Source of the DNA: Flavobacterium sp. SUN052
GTDB taxonomy: Bacteria; Bacteroidota; Bacteroidia; Flavobacteriales; Flavobacteriaceae
Assembly: GCF_028867935.1 (NCBI RefSeq)
Contig: NZ_JAPQNS010000003.1
Span: 248,001 to 312,000 of the forward strand
DNA length: 64,000 bases
Direction: 5' to 3'
The notes beneath the pieces are model-generated. The model ran no database searches. It was not told the origin of the DNA and worked only from the letters and a program-made list of their open reading frames with translations. Positions 25,941 to 34,739 of the stretch are shown here, piece by piece. Both the position numbers and the translations under genes were made by a program. The stretch's first letter is position 1, and every line of letters starts with the position of its first letter.

Positions 25941-26809
25941 TTCCTTCGAATGGATGTCCTGTACAGCTGCGTCCCTGCGCAAGATTGAACAATGACTGGC
26001 AAGACCAGCGTTGCAGCCATAACGCGTAATTAGAGACAAAAAACGCCCGAACCATTAGCGACACTGCATTGATTCGGGCGAATGTTTTTTCTCTTCCTAT
26101 GATCGAGCAGTGCGAATAACTATATATGGGTTAGGGCGTTAGGCTCGATAACTGAACACAAAGTTACTCTAATAGAAACCAGTTTTTGTATAGTCAGCAG
26201 TTATTTATAAATAAAATATATCATATGATATGTTTTATGATTGTGCGGGACGGTATGGATGGTTTGAATGCATTGAACCATCCGCCGTTACGGTCCAAAT
26301 TGCAATCAAGAATAGCATCGCTGTCAGCGTAGATAGCCTGCTGCTAGACATTGATATATATAACTGACCAGCATATTTATCGCACAAACATTGCCTCTAC
26401 CCTGAAGGAATTTGCAGCCGAATACCATGTATGCCGCTGACATGCAATTCAAGCGGGACGTGTTGCAACACCATAACCGCTTATGTGGGCATCACTTCGC
26501 GCTCAGATACTTACCGGAACGTATACGCCCTCAACTGGCCTGATATGAGAACGAATGCATCTGTTCGTGATGGCTGAGGTCTATCATTCAAATTCGCCTT
26601 TAGTTGTGTTCGTTGATAGATGCTGTCAGCTTAACCGCCAAGGCCCGAACGACGCTTATCCCTCTTTTTGAGCCATATCCCAAAAAGCTCTGGGACTCCG
26701 GCAAAAAATTAGACAGTGCCTATCGAATTTTTTGCCCTCGGGGAGCTGTCCCGTCCTTGCCGGAATCGTTGCTGCCATCATCAACAGCACAACCATAGGA
26801 GAATTGCTG
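25941..26809. other. 870-bp region without a supported gene
   Basis: Holds a terminator-like hairpin (26044-26090), a palindromic hairpin GGATGGTT/AACCATCC (26257-26283) enclosing AATGCATT, and a stretch at 26126-26150 whose minus strand resembles the 3' part of the structured RNA at 11770-11955. Small ORFs here lack any support. Probably a junction or decayed segment of the composite. Confidence 0.45.
26044..26090. terminator. Bidirectional-looking intrinsic terminator
   Basis: CGCCCGAA (26044-26051) pairs with TTCGGGCG (26073-26080); A run precedes and T run (26085-26090) follows. It could serve the ArsR gene on the plus strand. Confidence 0.6.
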
Positions 26810-27016
26810 ATGACAAACCAAACCGAAACCACTTCCAAACAACCCACGCACACGGTGTATTATCTGAAAGCCAAGGACGGCACAGATAAATCCGACTGGA
26901 TCAAAGTCGGTGCGGCCTGGGAACACGGCGACAAAGACGGCTTAAATCTGTCCCTGACCATTATGGGTCAGAACATACCGGTTGTCGTTCGTAAGAACAA
27001 ACCAAAACTGGACTAA
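26810..27016 (+). CDS. Small conserved-looking hypothetical protein, 68 aa
   Basis: ATG 26810 chosen because AGGAGA lies at 26797-26802; the open frame extends upstream without support. Compact beta-rich protein: HTVYYLKAKDGTDKSDWIKV, GAAWEHGDKDGLNLSLTIM, IPVVVRKNK. Similar small proteins are frequent beside ArdC and relaxase genes in conjugative elements, with unknown role. A good terminator follows at 27025-27054. Confidence 0.65.
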   Translation: MTNQTETTSKQPTHTVYYLKAKDGTDKSDWIKVGAAWEHGDKDGLNLSLTIMGQNIPVVVRKNKPKLD

Positions 27017-27024
27017 TCGATCAG

Positions 27025-27054
27025 GCCGGGCAGTCAAAACGCTGCTCGGCTTTT
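27025..27054 (+). terminator. Intrinsic terminator
   Basis: GCCGGGCAG pairs with CTGCTCGGC (one G-T pair), followed by TTTT; 9 bp after the stop of the 68-aa gene. Confidence 0.8.
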
Positions 27055-27069
27055 CTATCCGTAACAACA

Positions 27070-27302
27070 CAAACGCAGGTTACACAACGACAGTCGTATA
27101 TGCCAAAGAAGAACTAGTTGCTGAACTGGGAGCCTGTTTTCTGGCGGCTGATTTAGGATTTGAACCGCTACCCGAGAAACAGCATGCCGCTTACATTCAA
27201 TCGTGGTTACAAGTCTTGCAGGATGACAAGAAGCTGATCTTTACCGCTACGGCCCACGCCCAAAAAGCCGTTGAATATATTCAGGGGCTTACTCATCCCT
27301 AA
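27070..27302 (+). pseudogene. C-terminal fragment of a second ardC
   Basis: The open frame encodes YAKEELVAELGACFLAADLG and then AAYIQSWLQVLQDDKKLIFT, nearly the same as the last 70 residues of the intact ArdC at 24451-25398, but with different synonymous codons and several substitutions. HEITH and all upstream parts are missing. About 18 bp are inserted within the equivalent of the DAGYAKEE segment. It is a remnant of another ArdC-bearing element, not a recent tandem duplication. Confidence 0.8.
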
Positions 27303-27418
27303 GCTGTGGGCGTTCTGCTTACCCGGTTAGGTTGGCTTGTTGACGTTGTTTCGTTTCGATCAACGATACTTCTTTGTTTGTCGGTTAATGTACTATGTCA
27401 GCTTAGCTTGTATTATGT

Positions 27419-27453
27419 AGCACCAAAGCCCGTCACTAGCGGGCTTTGGTGCT
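27419..27453. terminator. Bidirectional intrinsic terminator
   Basis: 14-bp perfect stem AGCACCAAAGCCCG / CGGGCTTTGGTGCT with a 7-nt loop, 18 bp beyond the stop of the minus-strand haem peroxidase and serving convergent transcription from the left. Confidence 0.75.
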
Positions 27454-27470
27454 GTTGAAATTATCATATG

Positions 27471-28985
27471 TTAGCTGACGCTTGGAATTCTGAATGTCCC
27501 AGCGAATCGAAGCATGTCCACAATCTTGTACTCAGCAGGATCTTTTCCGTTTAGGCCAAATTGTGGTTGCCAATCAACTGCTTCTGTTCCAAGAATAGAA
27601 TCTTTACTATCAGCTAATATGCGTAAGAAAACCTCAGCAATTATACGACCGCCAACTGGTCCGAGTTGATCCCCACTCTGGATTATTTCTGCTTCTTTGA
27701 GAATGTAATACCACAATGGGGTCTGCTTCACCAAAAACTCGTTATTGGCTTGCATCAAATCAACAACTTGTTGATGGTTCATTTGTTGCTCAGGAGTGGG
27801 GCTTACAATCGGACTGCTGAGAAGCTGCTCCTTGGTTAATGGTCGAATCTTCATACGCTTAGCGATGGCCTGACCCGTTGGCACGCCAAGTGCCATGCCA
27901 CGAACCAAGTTTCGGGCTGACAGGATCGCAAACATTGAACCAGGAGGAGTGCCTGGAGCAGTCGGTAGATTTCCCATGCTAAAGGCAACTCGTGTATCAA
28001 TCTTACGAGCTTTGTTAGCAGCTTCACGTCCGGCTTCACTAAAGAATCCCGACCAATCAACAACCCAACTACCAGGAACATTTGACTTCGTAAATCCAAA
28101 GGCATTAAAGAAATCCGCGTTGGTGAAGTTCCGATTAAACCGGTAGAGATTTCGGATCTGACTGTGACCAAACCGATAGGCGGCTACCGAAAATTCAACC
28201 GGCATGAAGAATTTGCGGAATTTCTTTTGACTAAAGTACTTCAAGCCATTGTCGAGCACGTCATTAATCATATCTGTCCCCACAATAGTGCGTAGAAAGT
28301 CATGAACAACCACCCATTGGTAGTGTCTCCGCACTTCTGTTTGCGCACGCTGGAACAACTCAGCCGCAGAAAGTCCAGGCAACTGTCGGCGGAGTTCGTC
28401 AACGACAGCGTTGTGAAAGCGCAACATGCTCATGTGCAATTGCGCCACGAATAAATTCTCATCATTCCGTGGATCGCCGATGATCGCAGTTCCAGCCAGT
28501 GTACGGGGTAAGTCAAACTCGTTTCCCATGCTGCCTACGACAAGCTTTACGTGTTCCGCATCATACATAAATGGACTGACAGCTGGTCCGTCCCCATATA
28601 CCGCATCCAGGTCGAGGTTAGGTGTTCGGTAATTGGTCAGTCGTTTTGCGTCTTGTAGGTTATCTAAAACCGAATCTACGTCGAGCGTAAGATCATGATC
28701 GACAAACTGGCCGAAGTATGTATATCCCGCATCAATCGCGCTGAACTCCACAGGATTTTCCGCACTCGTTACGTCGACCATACTGCGCCCAAGCTTTTCC
28801 AACAAATCGCGATGGACGCTTGTAAAGGGAGTTGATAACGCGTTGGCAAATAAATAGCCGTATTTATCATCACTGCTGTTCTTTTTAAAAGACGGAGAGA
28901 ATCCGAATAAAGTACGTTTGAAGCCGTGAGCCAGTTGCCCCCCAGGGTTAGTTGAACCGGGGGGATTTTCACTTGGTGGTTGCAT
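27471..28985 (-). CDS. Animal-type haem peroxidase (peroxidase-cyclooxygenase superfamily)
   Basis: 504 aa from ATG 28985; an in-frame ATG 39 nt upstream overlaps the intergenic hairpin region. Covalent/bound-haem peroxidase oxidizing halides or organic substrates with H2O2. Distal site FGQFVDHDLT (His97), helix GDPRNDENLFVAQLHMSM, and proximal site AAYRFGHSQIRNLYR (His274) are all present. No signal peptide seen; N-terminus is Pro/Ser/Asn rich. 59 bp downstream of the YegP-like gene and probably in one operon. Bacterial members have been linked to defence chemistry and lipid oxidation; its job on this element is unknown. Confidence 0.88.
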   Translation of the reverse strand: MQPPSENPPGSTNPGGQLAHGFKRTLFGFSPSFKKNSSDDKYGYLFANALSTPFTSVHRDLLEKLGRSMVDVTSAENPVEFSAIDAGYTYFGQFVDHDLTLDVDSVLDNLQDAKRLTNYRTPNLDLDAVYGDGPAVSPFMYDAEHVKLVVGSMGNEFDLPRTLAGTAIIGDPRNDENLFVAQLHMSMLRFHNAVVDELRRQLPGLSAAELFQRAQTEVRRHYQWVVVHDFLRTIVGTDMINDVLDNGLKYFSQKKFRKFFMPVEFSVAAYRFGHSQIRNLYRFNRNFTNADFFNAFGFTKSNVPGSWVVDWSGFFSEAGREAANKARKIDTRVAFSMGNLPTAPGTPPGSMFAILSARNLVRGMALGVPTGQAIAKRMKIRPLTKEQLLSSPIVSPTPEQQMNHQQVVDLMQANNEFLVKQTPLWYYILKEAEIIQSGDQLGPVGGRIIAEVFLRILADSKDSILGTEAVDWQPQFGLNGKDPAEYKIVDMLRFAGTFRIPSVS

Positions 28986-29044
28986 TCTAGAAAGTGCGTT
29001 AAGATGGAAGAAGCTGCCTTCCAATGGAAGGCAGCGAGCTGAAC

Positions 29045-29407
29045 TTAGACGGATACAACAGTCAGATCGACTATTGGTGCCACTGGCGCATTTGCTTTAA
29101 CGGATGCAATCCCAACCTCCCGGGCCGCTAATGTCGTATACATTTCACTTCGACCAAGTGGCTCACCATTAGAGGCTTCTAGCGTAAAATAGAGGTTGGC
29201 TGCTTGACCTAACCGGTTATAATAATGCTCTTGAGTCGCATGCTTCCGTACAGAGTTTATACCCCCTAAGCAGTCGGCTTTTCGTATGTAGCCCTCACTA
29301 CTGAAGATAGGTTCGCTATTTTCAGCCCGTAGCCGAAAATAGAATTGGTTGTTGACGGTGCTTCTGAACACCTCAAATTTGCATTTTAAACTTGCGTTTG
29401 TAGACAT
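29045..29407 (-). CDS. YegP-like (DUF1508) tandem-repeat protein
   Basis: 120 aa from ATG 29407 (an in-frame ATG 21 nt upstream is less likely). Two DUF1508 units: KFEVFRSTVNNQFYFRLRAE with SEGYIRKADCLGGINSVRKH, and LYFTLEASNGEPLGRSEMYT with REVGIASVKANA. The second unit is slightly divergent. Small cytoplasmic protein, function unknown. First gene of a two-gene operon with the haem peroxidase. Confidence 0.82.
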   Translation of the reverse strand: MSTNASLKCKFEVFRSTVNNQFYFRLRAENSEPIFSSEGYIRKADCLGGINSVRKHATQEHYYNRLGQAANLYFTLEASNGEPLGRSEMYTTLAAREVGIASVKANAPVAPIVDLTVVSV

Positions 29408-29703
29408 TTTCTTAAAAAGATTAATCAAAGAAATAAAAACTGATCAGCCATTAGACGATCTATGGCTGGGCTGTAGTTACAGCCCGATGTGCGAGTTCTT
29501 TTAGCCTTTAATCAATGTTTAGTGAGCGATACAGATCTACAGCCGACCATATAGTCGACTCTAGTTGAAACCAATCCTATGGCTTGCAGTCTACTAAAGC
29601 AGGGCGTACCTTTGAGGTGTCAAGCTTGGAGTATGCAAAAGCAGGCTATGCTTTTGTTTCCTTCTTTAGTATCCGTAAGCCAGGTGGTCACCACCTGGTT
29701 TTT
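29408..29703 (+). other. Intergenic with possible plus-strand small RNA
   Basis: 296 bp between two minus-strand genes. Contains the operon promoter on the minus strand, but its clearest structures are plus-strand: hairpin CAAAAGC/GCTTTTG near 29636-29656, then the terminator at 29680-29705. A small RNA transcribed rightward and ending at about 29705 is possible. Confidence 0.35.
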
Positions 29704-29705
29704 TT
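29680..29705 (+). terminator. Plus-strand intrinsic terminator, orphan
   Basis: CCAGGTGG, TCA loop, CCACCTGG, then seven T. Both neighbours are minus-strand genes; read on the minus strand there is no U run after the stem. Confidence 0.7.
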
Positions 29706-30168
29706 ATATCAACTCGTTAACGAGTTCGATATCAAGCGTAATTCCCTGAAATGCTAATTCGTGGACTAACTGACCAACCAACCACTGTTTATTCTGGGCT
29801 GAAATCAGAGATATCTGGGCTACATCACGGAGCACTTCATCTTCACTGATCAATGTAGCATTGGTCATCTGTGCCAACAGCAATGCCGATACGATTCTAA
29901 TTGTAAATTTTGGCTTGAACTGCTTAAAGAGAGCATACAGACGGGTCATTTGTGTGTCATCGAACGACTTCACTCGTAAAAACCCCTGTTTCTTCATGCG
30001 TTCAGCAAAACTTCTATCGTGCTGGTTATAAACAGTTTGAGGGTAATTGTAATCAAAACCGATATCCGATATCAGGAATTGAAACTCTTCAGGGGAGTAG
30101 TACTTCAACAAACCAGACCTGACCAGTCTGGCTGCTAAATGAACATCGGTTAGGACTACAGGCCTCAT
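29704..30168 (-). CDS. PIN-like toxin candidate paired with XRE-ImmA/IrrE
   Basis: 154 aa. N-terminus VVLTDVHLAARLV has the first PIN-type Asp, and the segment TNATLISEDEVLRDVAQ has the acidic cluster typical of the second half of PIN nucleases, but overall similarity is weak. Start ATG 30168 lies 1 nt after the stop of the XRE-ImmA/IrrE gene, so the two are translationally linked. Gene order (regulator-protease then small acidic protein) fits known toxin-antitoxin pairs with COG2856 antitoxins. Function is inferred. Confidence 0.6.
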   Translation of the reverse strand: MRPVVLTDVHLAARLVRSGLLKYYSPEEFQFLISDIGFDYNYPQTVYNQHDRSFAERMKKQGFLRVKSFDDTQMTRLYALFKQFKPKFTIRIVSALLLAQMTNATLISEDEVLRDVAQISLISAQNKQWLVGQLVHELAFQGITLDIELVNELI

Positions 30169-30169
30169 C

Positions 30170-31228
30170 TTAGAATTCTGATTGTTGTACGTAGTGTTCC
30201 CTCAATTCGGCTTCGTCCCAGCCTGCAAGCTGAGCGGCCTTGTCGAAGCCAATTTTCTTTTCGCTTAAACAGCGATATAGCATTTGAAGAAAGCGTTGCG
30301 GCTCTTCCGTGCCTTGGTATTGCCCATAATCTCGGTTCGACATAGAGGTTTGTTGCCAACCTTGATAAACCTCAGAGGAAATTAGACTAATAACCCGTGC
30401 CCGTACCATAATGGCTTGAACTGAGATGCCGTATAGTTCTTTAATCCGTCGAAGTTCAGGCATAACGATAAGAGTTCGATTCTTGCCAAGCTCCAACGCT
30501 AATGTATCAGCAGGGAGCAATACGGCCCCTGCAAAAGCATCACACAACCGCTCGACGACATCAAGAGTAAGGTTATCTTCAATCATCAGCAGTAAGTGCC
30601 CTAACTCATGCAGCATCGTGAAACGTACACGCGCTGTATCCTGCTGCCGTGCATTTAATACGATCACTGGAATGCGCTTCTGCTCGGCCCAACCAGAGAG
30701 ACCTTCATGCCGGTAGGAAAAACCAAAATCAATTTTGATGATGCGAACGCCTTTGCGTTCCAGAAAAGTGGAAATGTTGTGAACCGGACCATCTCCCATC
30801 TTCCATTGTTTTCGAAGTTCTTTGGCCGCTTTCTCTGCATCTTGTGAGTTGTTGACTTTGATGTTTTCAATTGGATTGCTGAACTCGATGCAGGCTTTTG
30901 CAATCGTTTCTAATTCCAAATAGTCGCTGAGCTTAGCACTGGTCTGATCTTCAACCGATGTGCGTTGCGTTGTACTTAAGAGCATTCCTTCTCTATAGCT
31001 TACACTGTTTAGCTCAAACGCGACATTATAACTGTCGTAGAATGAGTCTATGCCTGTATCCAGAGCCTTAGCGATTGACAGTAACGTCTGGCTATCAGGA
31101 TGGCGTTGTCCACTTTCATACAAGCTAATGGCCTGTTTCGTGCAGCCGACCATTCGAGCGAGTTCGTCCATGGTCAATCCACGAGCTTGGCGGATCCGGG
31201 TAAGATTAGTGCCGACAGGTGTAATCAT
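30170..31228 (-). CDS. XRE DNA-binding plus ImmA/IrrE metallopeptidase protein
   Basis: 352 aa from ATG 31228. XRE helix-turn-helix residues 5-65 (RIRQARGLTMDELARMVGCT, KQAISLYESGQRHP), then an IrrE-type zinc peptidase with TMLHELGHLLLM (H207, E208, H211) and a helical C-terminus. Such proteins bind their own promoter and are cleaved or cleave to relieve repression; in toxin-antitoxin operons they act as the antitoxin. The partner gene follows after 1 nt. No SD. Confidence 0.85.
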   Translation of the reverse strand: MITPVGTNLTRIRQARGLTMDELARMVGCTKQAISLYESGQRHPDSQTLLSIAKALDTGIDSFYDSYNVAFELNSVSYREGMLLSTTQRTSVEDQTSAKLSDYLELETIAKACIEFSNPIENIKVNNSQDAEKAAKELRKQWKMGDGPVHNISTFLERKGVRIIKIDFGFSYRHEGLSGWAEQKRIPVIVLNARQQDTARVRFTMLHELGHLLLMIEDNLTLDVVERLCDAFAGAVLLPADTLALELGKNRTLIVMPELRRIKELYGISVQAIMVRARVISLISSEVYQGWQQTSMSNRDYGQYQGTEEPQRFLQMLYRCLSEKKIGFDKAAQLAGWDEAELREHYVQQSEF

Positions 31229-31419
31229 GTTATTATCTGATTCATGTTGACAAATGTACAAAAATAATTTTTGTCAACAGCGTTTGCTAAAAATTTTGTT
31301 TCGTTCACAAGGGAGTTGTCCCCCGTGGCAAATACATCAATTCTGCCGTTCATTAACCTTTTACGCTAAGTAGAATGCATTGATTAGGCGGTCAAACCGT
31401 AAGTAGCGGCCCTTATTGT

Positions 31420-31827
31420 TCAGTCGGCTTTTGGCTCAATCCGAATGTTAACGACGACGGGTGTGTTCGACTCAGCAGTGAGCGTATAGCGTGGATCAGT
31501 AGCAGTAATGATTCGAGGCAGGTGGTTAAGCAACGCCATAAACATTGCTTCTAGCCTGTATCCATGCAGTATTACAATGTAAGATGAAAACCGAAGTTGA
31601 ATTACGTTTTTTTCATCAATTGGCTCAAACTCGCTTGACACCAGATAAGCATAGTTGAAAAAAGCCCTGCGACCATCCGGCCATGCAAAACACACGTTGC
31701 GCACCGAACTGTCTTCTGCGTGTTCCTTTGCTTGTTCCTGTAACAGACCAGATACAGCGGCAGAACAAGGCGTTTCCGCGCTTTCTAGCTCGTCAAAATT
31801 GACGATAAACTCATGGACGGGGGACAT
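31420..31827 (-). CDS. Hypothetical protein overlapping the relaxase end
   Basis: 135 aa from ATG 31827; overlaps the relaxase 3' end by 17 nt and so is probably translated from its mRNA. Contains NVCFAWPDGRRAFFNYAYLV and a C-terminal VVVNIRIEPKAD; mixed alpha/beta, no recognised family. Could be a relaxase accessory protein by position only. Confidence 0.6.
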   Translation of the reverse strand: MSPVHEFIVNFDELESAETPCSAAVSGLLQEQAKEHAEDSSVRNVCFAWPDGRRAFFNYAYLVSSEFEPIDEKNVIQLRFSSYIVILHGYRLEAMFMALLNHLPRIITATDPRYTLTAESNTPVVVNIRIEPKAD

Positions 31828-34558
31828 GCGGCCCCCGCTTAGATTCAATGACAGGATCGACCAGCGGAGACGGCTTCCGCAATGGTTCGGCAACGGGTTT
31901 TCGCTGCCGGATCCGATGTTCGCTAGTACCACGGTTCGCCCGGTTGCGCTTCAACAGTTCCAGTGCCGACAGCCGGTCGCCAGCCTCCGAGGCTTTGGTC
32001 AGCAGACAGTCTGGATCATCTGTATAGATATGGACGTGCTCCCGCGCCCGTGATACCGAAACATAGAGCTGGTTGAGGTTCGTTGCGGCAAAGCTCGAAG
32101 CGGGTTGGGCAATGAACACTTCATCAACCGTTTTACCTTGCGCGGCATGGGACGTGATACAATGGGCATAGGCCAAATGCCCAAACTGATTGGGCAGTGT
32201 GTAGCGCACCTTGCTGATCGTGTTGTGCAGTATGATCGCCCCATTAGCCTGAACTTTGATGACTTCCAGCAATTGACCATTATTCAGTCGCTTTTTCTGG
32301 CTGTCGAAACCGTTGCGGGTAATACGGATTGCATCACCTTTGGCTAATTTGATGTCTTGCAACCGGTACACATCGAATTTAGCAGACATTGGTAATGGCA
32401 AGGCGGTGATATTGCCCTGATCGTCGCGGATGTTCACGGCGACATCGTCAGCGGACACCACCGTATACCGTCCACCACGTGCAATGCCTGGCACATTCTG
32501 GTTGAACTGAATGATTTGCCCGATCCGATAATGGCGAGCGTCGCTTTTTTCGGCCTGAGTTATATGGCGGTTGACCAGTTGAGCGGCTGTAAATTCGGTC
32601 TTGCCCAGTCTGCCGACCTCGCGCAGCCTGTCACGAATCGCTTGCGTTACCCGTTCGCCGTCCTGATGCGTCGGTGAGATTGCCAGTGTCGTTTTACCCC
32701 GTTTGAGCGCACTGACATAGTCATTGGCCAGACTTGCAAACGGGTTGGTGGGATCAATCATTTTGATTGCACCGATCTCATTGAGTGTCTCAAAGGCTTG
32801 CCGGGCGTTGCCGTCCGACAGAGCTTGGACGGCCTGACGGTACGCTAAATAGCGTTGCCGATAGATCCGGCTGACTTGGGCCGACTTTATACCAGCCACC
32901 GTACTGAGAATGCGCAAAGCATCCCCCCGAATTACACTTGCATGTTGCCGGGTGTCACCGCTGAGAATAAGCCGCGCATTCTGCCGGATCGCCAAAGTCA
33001 ATAATTCTGTCATTTCATGCGTGTTGAGCAAACCAGCCTCATCGACCCAAAGAGCACCGTTCACCAACTTGTCTTGCAATTCCGGCGATGCGAGCAATTG
33101 TGCTACGGTCTCAGCCTCGCTGAACCCTTCGTCCCGCAACACACCCCGTGCCGCCTGTGCCGTGGGTGCCAGAACTGTCACCCGGTGTCCGGTCTCTTCG
33201 ATCAGGCGTACAGCCTCTTTCATCAGGGTGGTTTTGCCGGTGCCAGCCTTCCCGCTGATAATCGACACGCGGTCCGGCGTGGTAAGAATATGGCGCACGG
33301 CTTCCTGCTGCTCGCCTTCGAGAGAACTGTCCGGCATGGCCTGATAAAGCGGTCGCAACACGCCCAACCCTTGCCGGGCAAGACCGACCATTCGTTGCTC
33401 TTCGGCTAGAATCTCGTGTGTGGTACAGAGCCTTTTGCTGTCCTCTTGCATGTGCAACAGACGCTGGTCGCGCTCAAATGTATCGGTGATCTGACCGACA
33501 TTGACCGTCACATGACCCAGACTATGCCGATAGGCGGTTTCGAGAATGCGTCGGTCTTGCACGACAGAAGCCCGCTCGAAGCGCAACTGCAACGCATGGT
33601 CGACGCACTGTTTAGGGGTCAGGTCGGGCAGGGCTTGGGGAAGAGCAAAGCGGATTGGCTGCTCGCCTTCGCTGTCTCCTGCCATGCCTAGGCTGTGAAT
33701 TTGTCTGCGCCATTCCGCTTTCAGTTCGCTCATCGACAAACCCTTTTGTTTCTTGGCGCGGGTTCTTGACCCCAAAGCGTCCAGTTTATCAGGATCATCA
33801 AGGCCGAGTTCTTTGGCGATGCGGACAATCTCATCGGTTCGTTTGGAGAACAAATCGATCACCCGTTCTGGGATGCCAATGATCTCAAACGAAGTGTTGG
33901 TTCGCCGGATTTGATAGCCAAGATGGATAAGCTTATCAGACAGAATTTTGTGAAACCGTGCCTGAAAATAGGGCATGTCGCGTTTGATGTCACGGAACTG
34001 CCCGGCCTTGAATTCTCTCTCGACCTCATCCCAGGTGGCATTGAATACAAAGCAATGGGCATGGAGATGAGGGTCCGGCATCAACCCGTCAACTGGCCGG
34101 GCGGTTTGGTGGATAAAATCCGCCCAGATCAGTTCACCGGTTGGCCGATCTATATCCTGCCCCTGTTTGCGTACCCGCGTTTGGGCATCCTTCTCGATGT
34201 CCCGCATGGTCTCAGCAACGCTTGCCTGAAACGCATCAAGGACGTGGCTGTCGTTAGAGAGGGCGTGGAGGATCGAAACGCTTTTCGGACAATGGAAATT
34301 GATGTCATAGCCGACCGTGCGGTTGGCCATGTTGCGTAGGGTCAGGCTCTGGCCGGTGAGGGGATTGATATTCTCACATAGGGCTTGAAACACTGCGGCA
34401 TTCGTCGGCAGCTGGTCAACACCGAGCCGGACAGCCACGCGACCATGAAAGCACCCTTGCAATTCCTGATCGTCCAGATAGTAATCGGAACGGCGCAGGG
34501 AATCGTTGAAGTATGCTTTGGCCTGTTTAGCAGAGGAGCTTTGAATCATGCGGATCAT
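31811..34558 (-). CDS. MobF-family relaxase/helicase (TrwC/TraI-like)
   Basis: 915 aa. Nicks oriT, stays bound to the 5' end, and unwinds DNA for conjugal transfer. Relaxase domain 1-300: catalytic Tyr candidates in KAYFNDSLRRSDYYL (Y16, Y26, Y27), His triad HLHAH (164, 166, 168). RecD-like helicase domain: Walker A SGKAGTGKTT (435-444), WVDEAGLL, ILSGDTRQH, and the C-terminal ITSHAAQGKTVDEVFI and NQLYVSVSRA. Length is at the short end for the family, without the extra C-terminal domain of TraI. Backbone gene of the captured element; the MobF type is uncommon in Bacteroidota. Confidence 0.93.
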   Translation of the reverse strand: MIRMIQSSSAKQAKAYFNDSLRRSDYYLDDQELQGCFHGRVAVRLGVDQLPTNAAVFQALCENINPLTGQSLTLRNMANRTVGYDINFHCPKSVSILHALSNDSHVLDAFQASVAETMRDIEKDAQTRVRKQGQDIDRPTGELIWADFIHQTARPVDGLMPDPHLHAHCFVFNATWDEVEREFKAGQFRDIKRDMPYFQARFHKILSDKLIHLGYQIRRTNTSFEIIGIPERVIDLFSKRTDEIVRIAKELGLDDPDKLDALGSRTRAKKQKGLSMSELKAEWRRQIHSLGMAGDSEGEQPIRFALPQALPDLTPKQCVDHALQLRFERASVVQDRRILETAYRHSLGHVTVNVGQITDTFERDQRLLHMQEDSKRLCTTHEILAEEQRMVGLARQGLGVLRPLYQAMPDSSLEGEQQEAVRHILTTPDRVSIISGKAGTGKTTLMKEAVRLIEETGHRVTVLAPTAQAARGVLRDEGFSEAETVAQLLASPELQDKLVNGALWVDEAGLLNTHEMTELLTLAIRQNARLILSGDTRQHASVIRGDALRILSTVAGIKSAQVSRIYRQRYLAYRQAVQALSDGNARQAFETLNEIGAIKMIDPTNPFASLANDYVSALKRGKTTLAISPTHQDGERVTQAIRDRLREVGRLGKTEFTAAQLVNRHITQAEKSDARHYRIGQIIQFNQNVPGIARGGRYTVVSADDVAVNIRDDQGNITALPLPMSAKFDVYRLQDIKLAKGDAIRITRNGFDSQKKRLNNGQLLEVIKVQANGAIILHNTISKVRYTLPNQFGHLAYAHCITSHAAQGKTVDEVFIAQPASSFAATNLNQLYVSVSRAREHVHIYTDDPDCLLTKASEAGDRLSALELLKRNRANRGTSEHRIRQRKPVAEPLRKPSPLVDPVIESKRGPHVPRP

Positions 34559-34739
34559 GCATGATTTTATACCTCGAAAACGCGGATCTCAGGTGAAAAG
34601 CTGTGTTTCGTTAAGAACAAATGATGATTGATAATCTTGTCCGCACAGCCCATGGCCCGTTAATGTAAATACGACAGACATCTTCCCTTAGAACGCATTG
34701 GGGAATTGAAAAAGGTTGAGACTCGTGTCAACTTCGTTG

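Noticed and set aside
26604..26798. 64-codon ORF and the upstream extension of the gene at 26810
   Set aside because: Unsupported composition; an SD motif at 26797-26802 fixes the real start at 26810.
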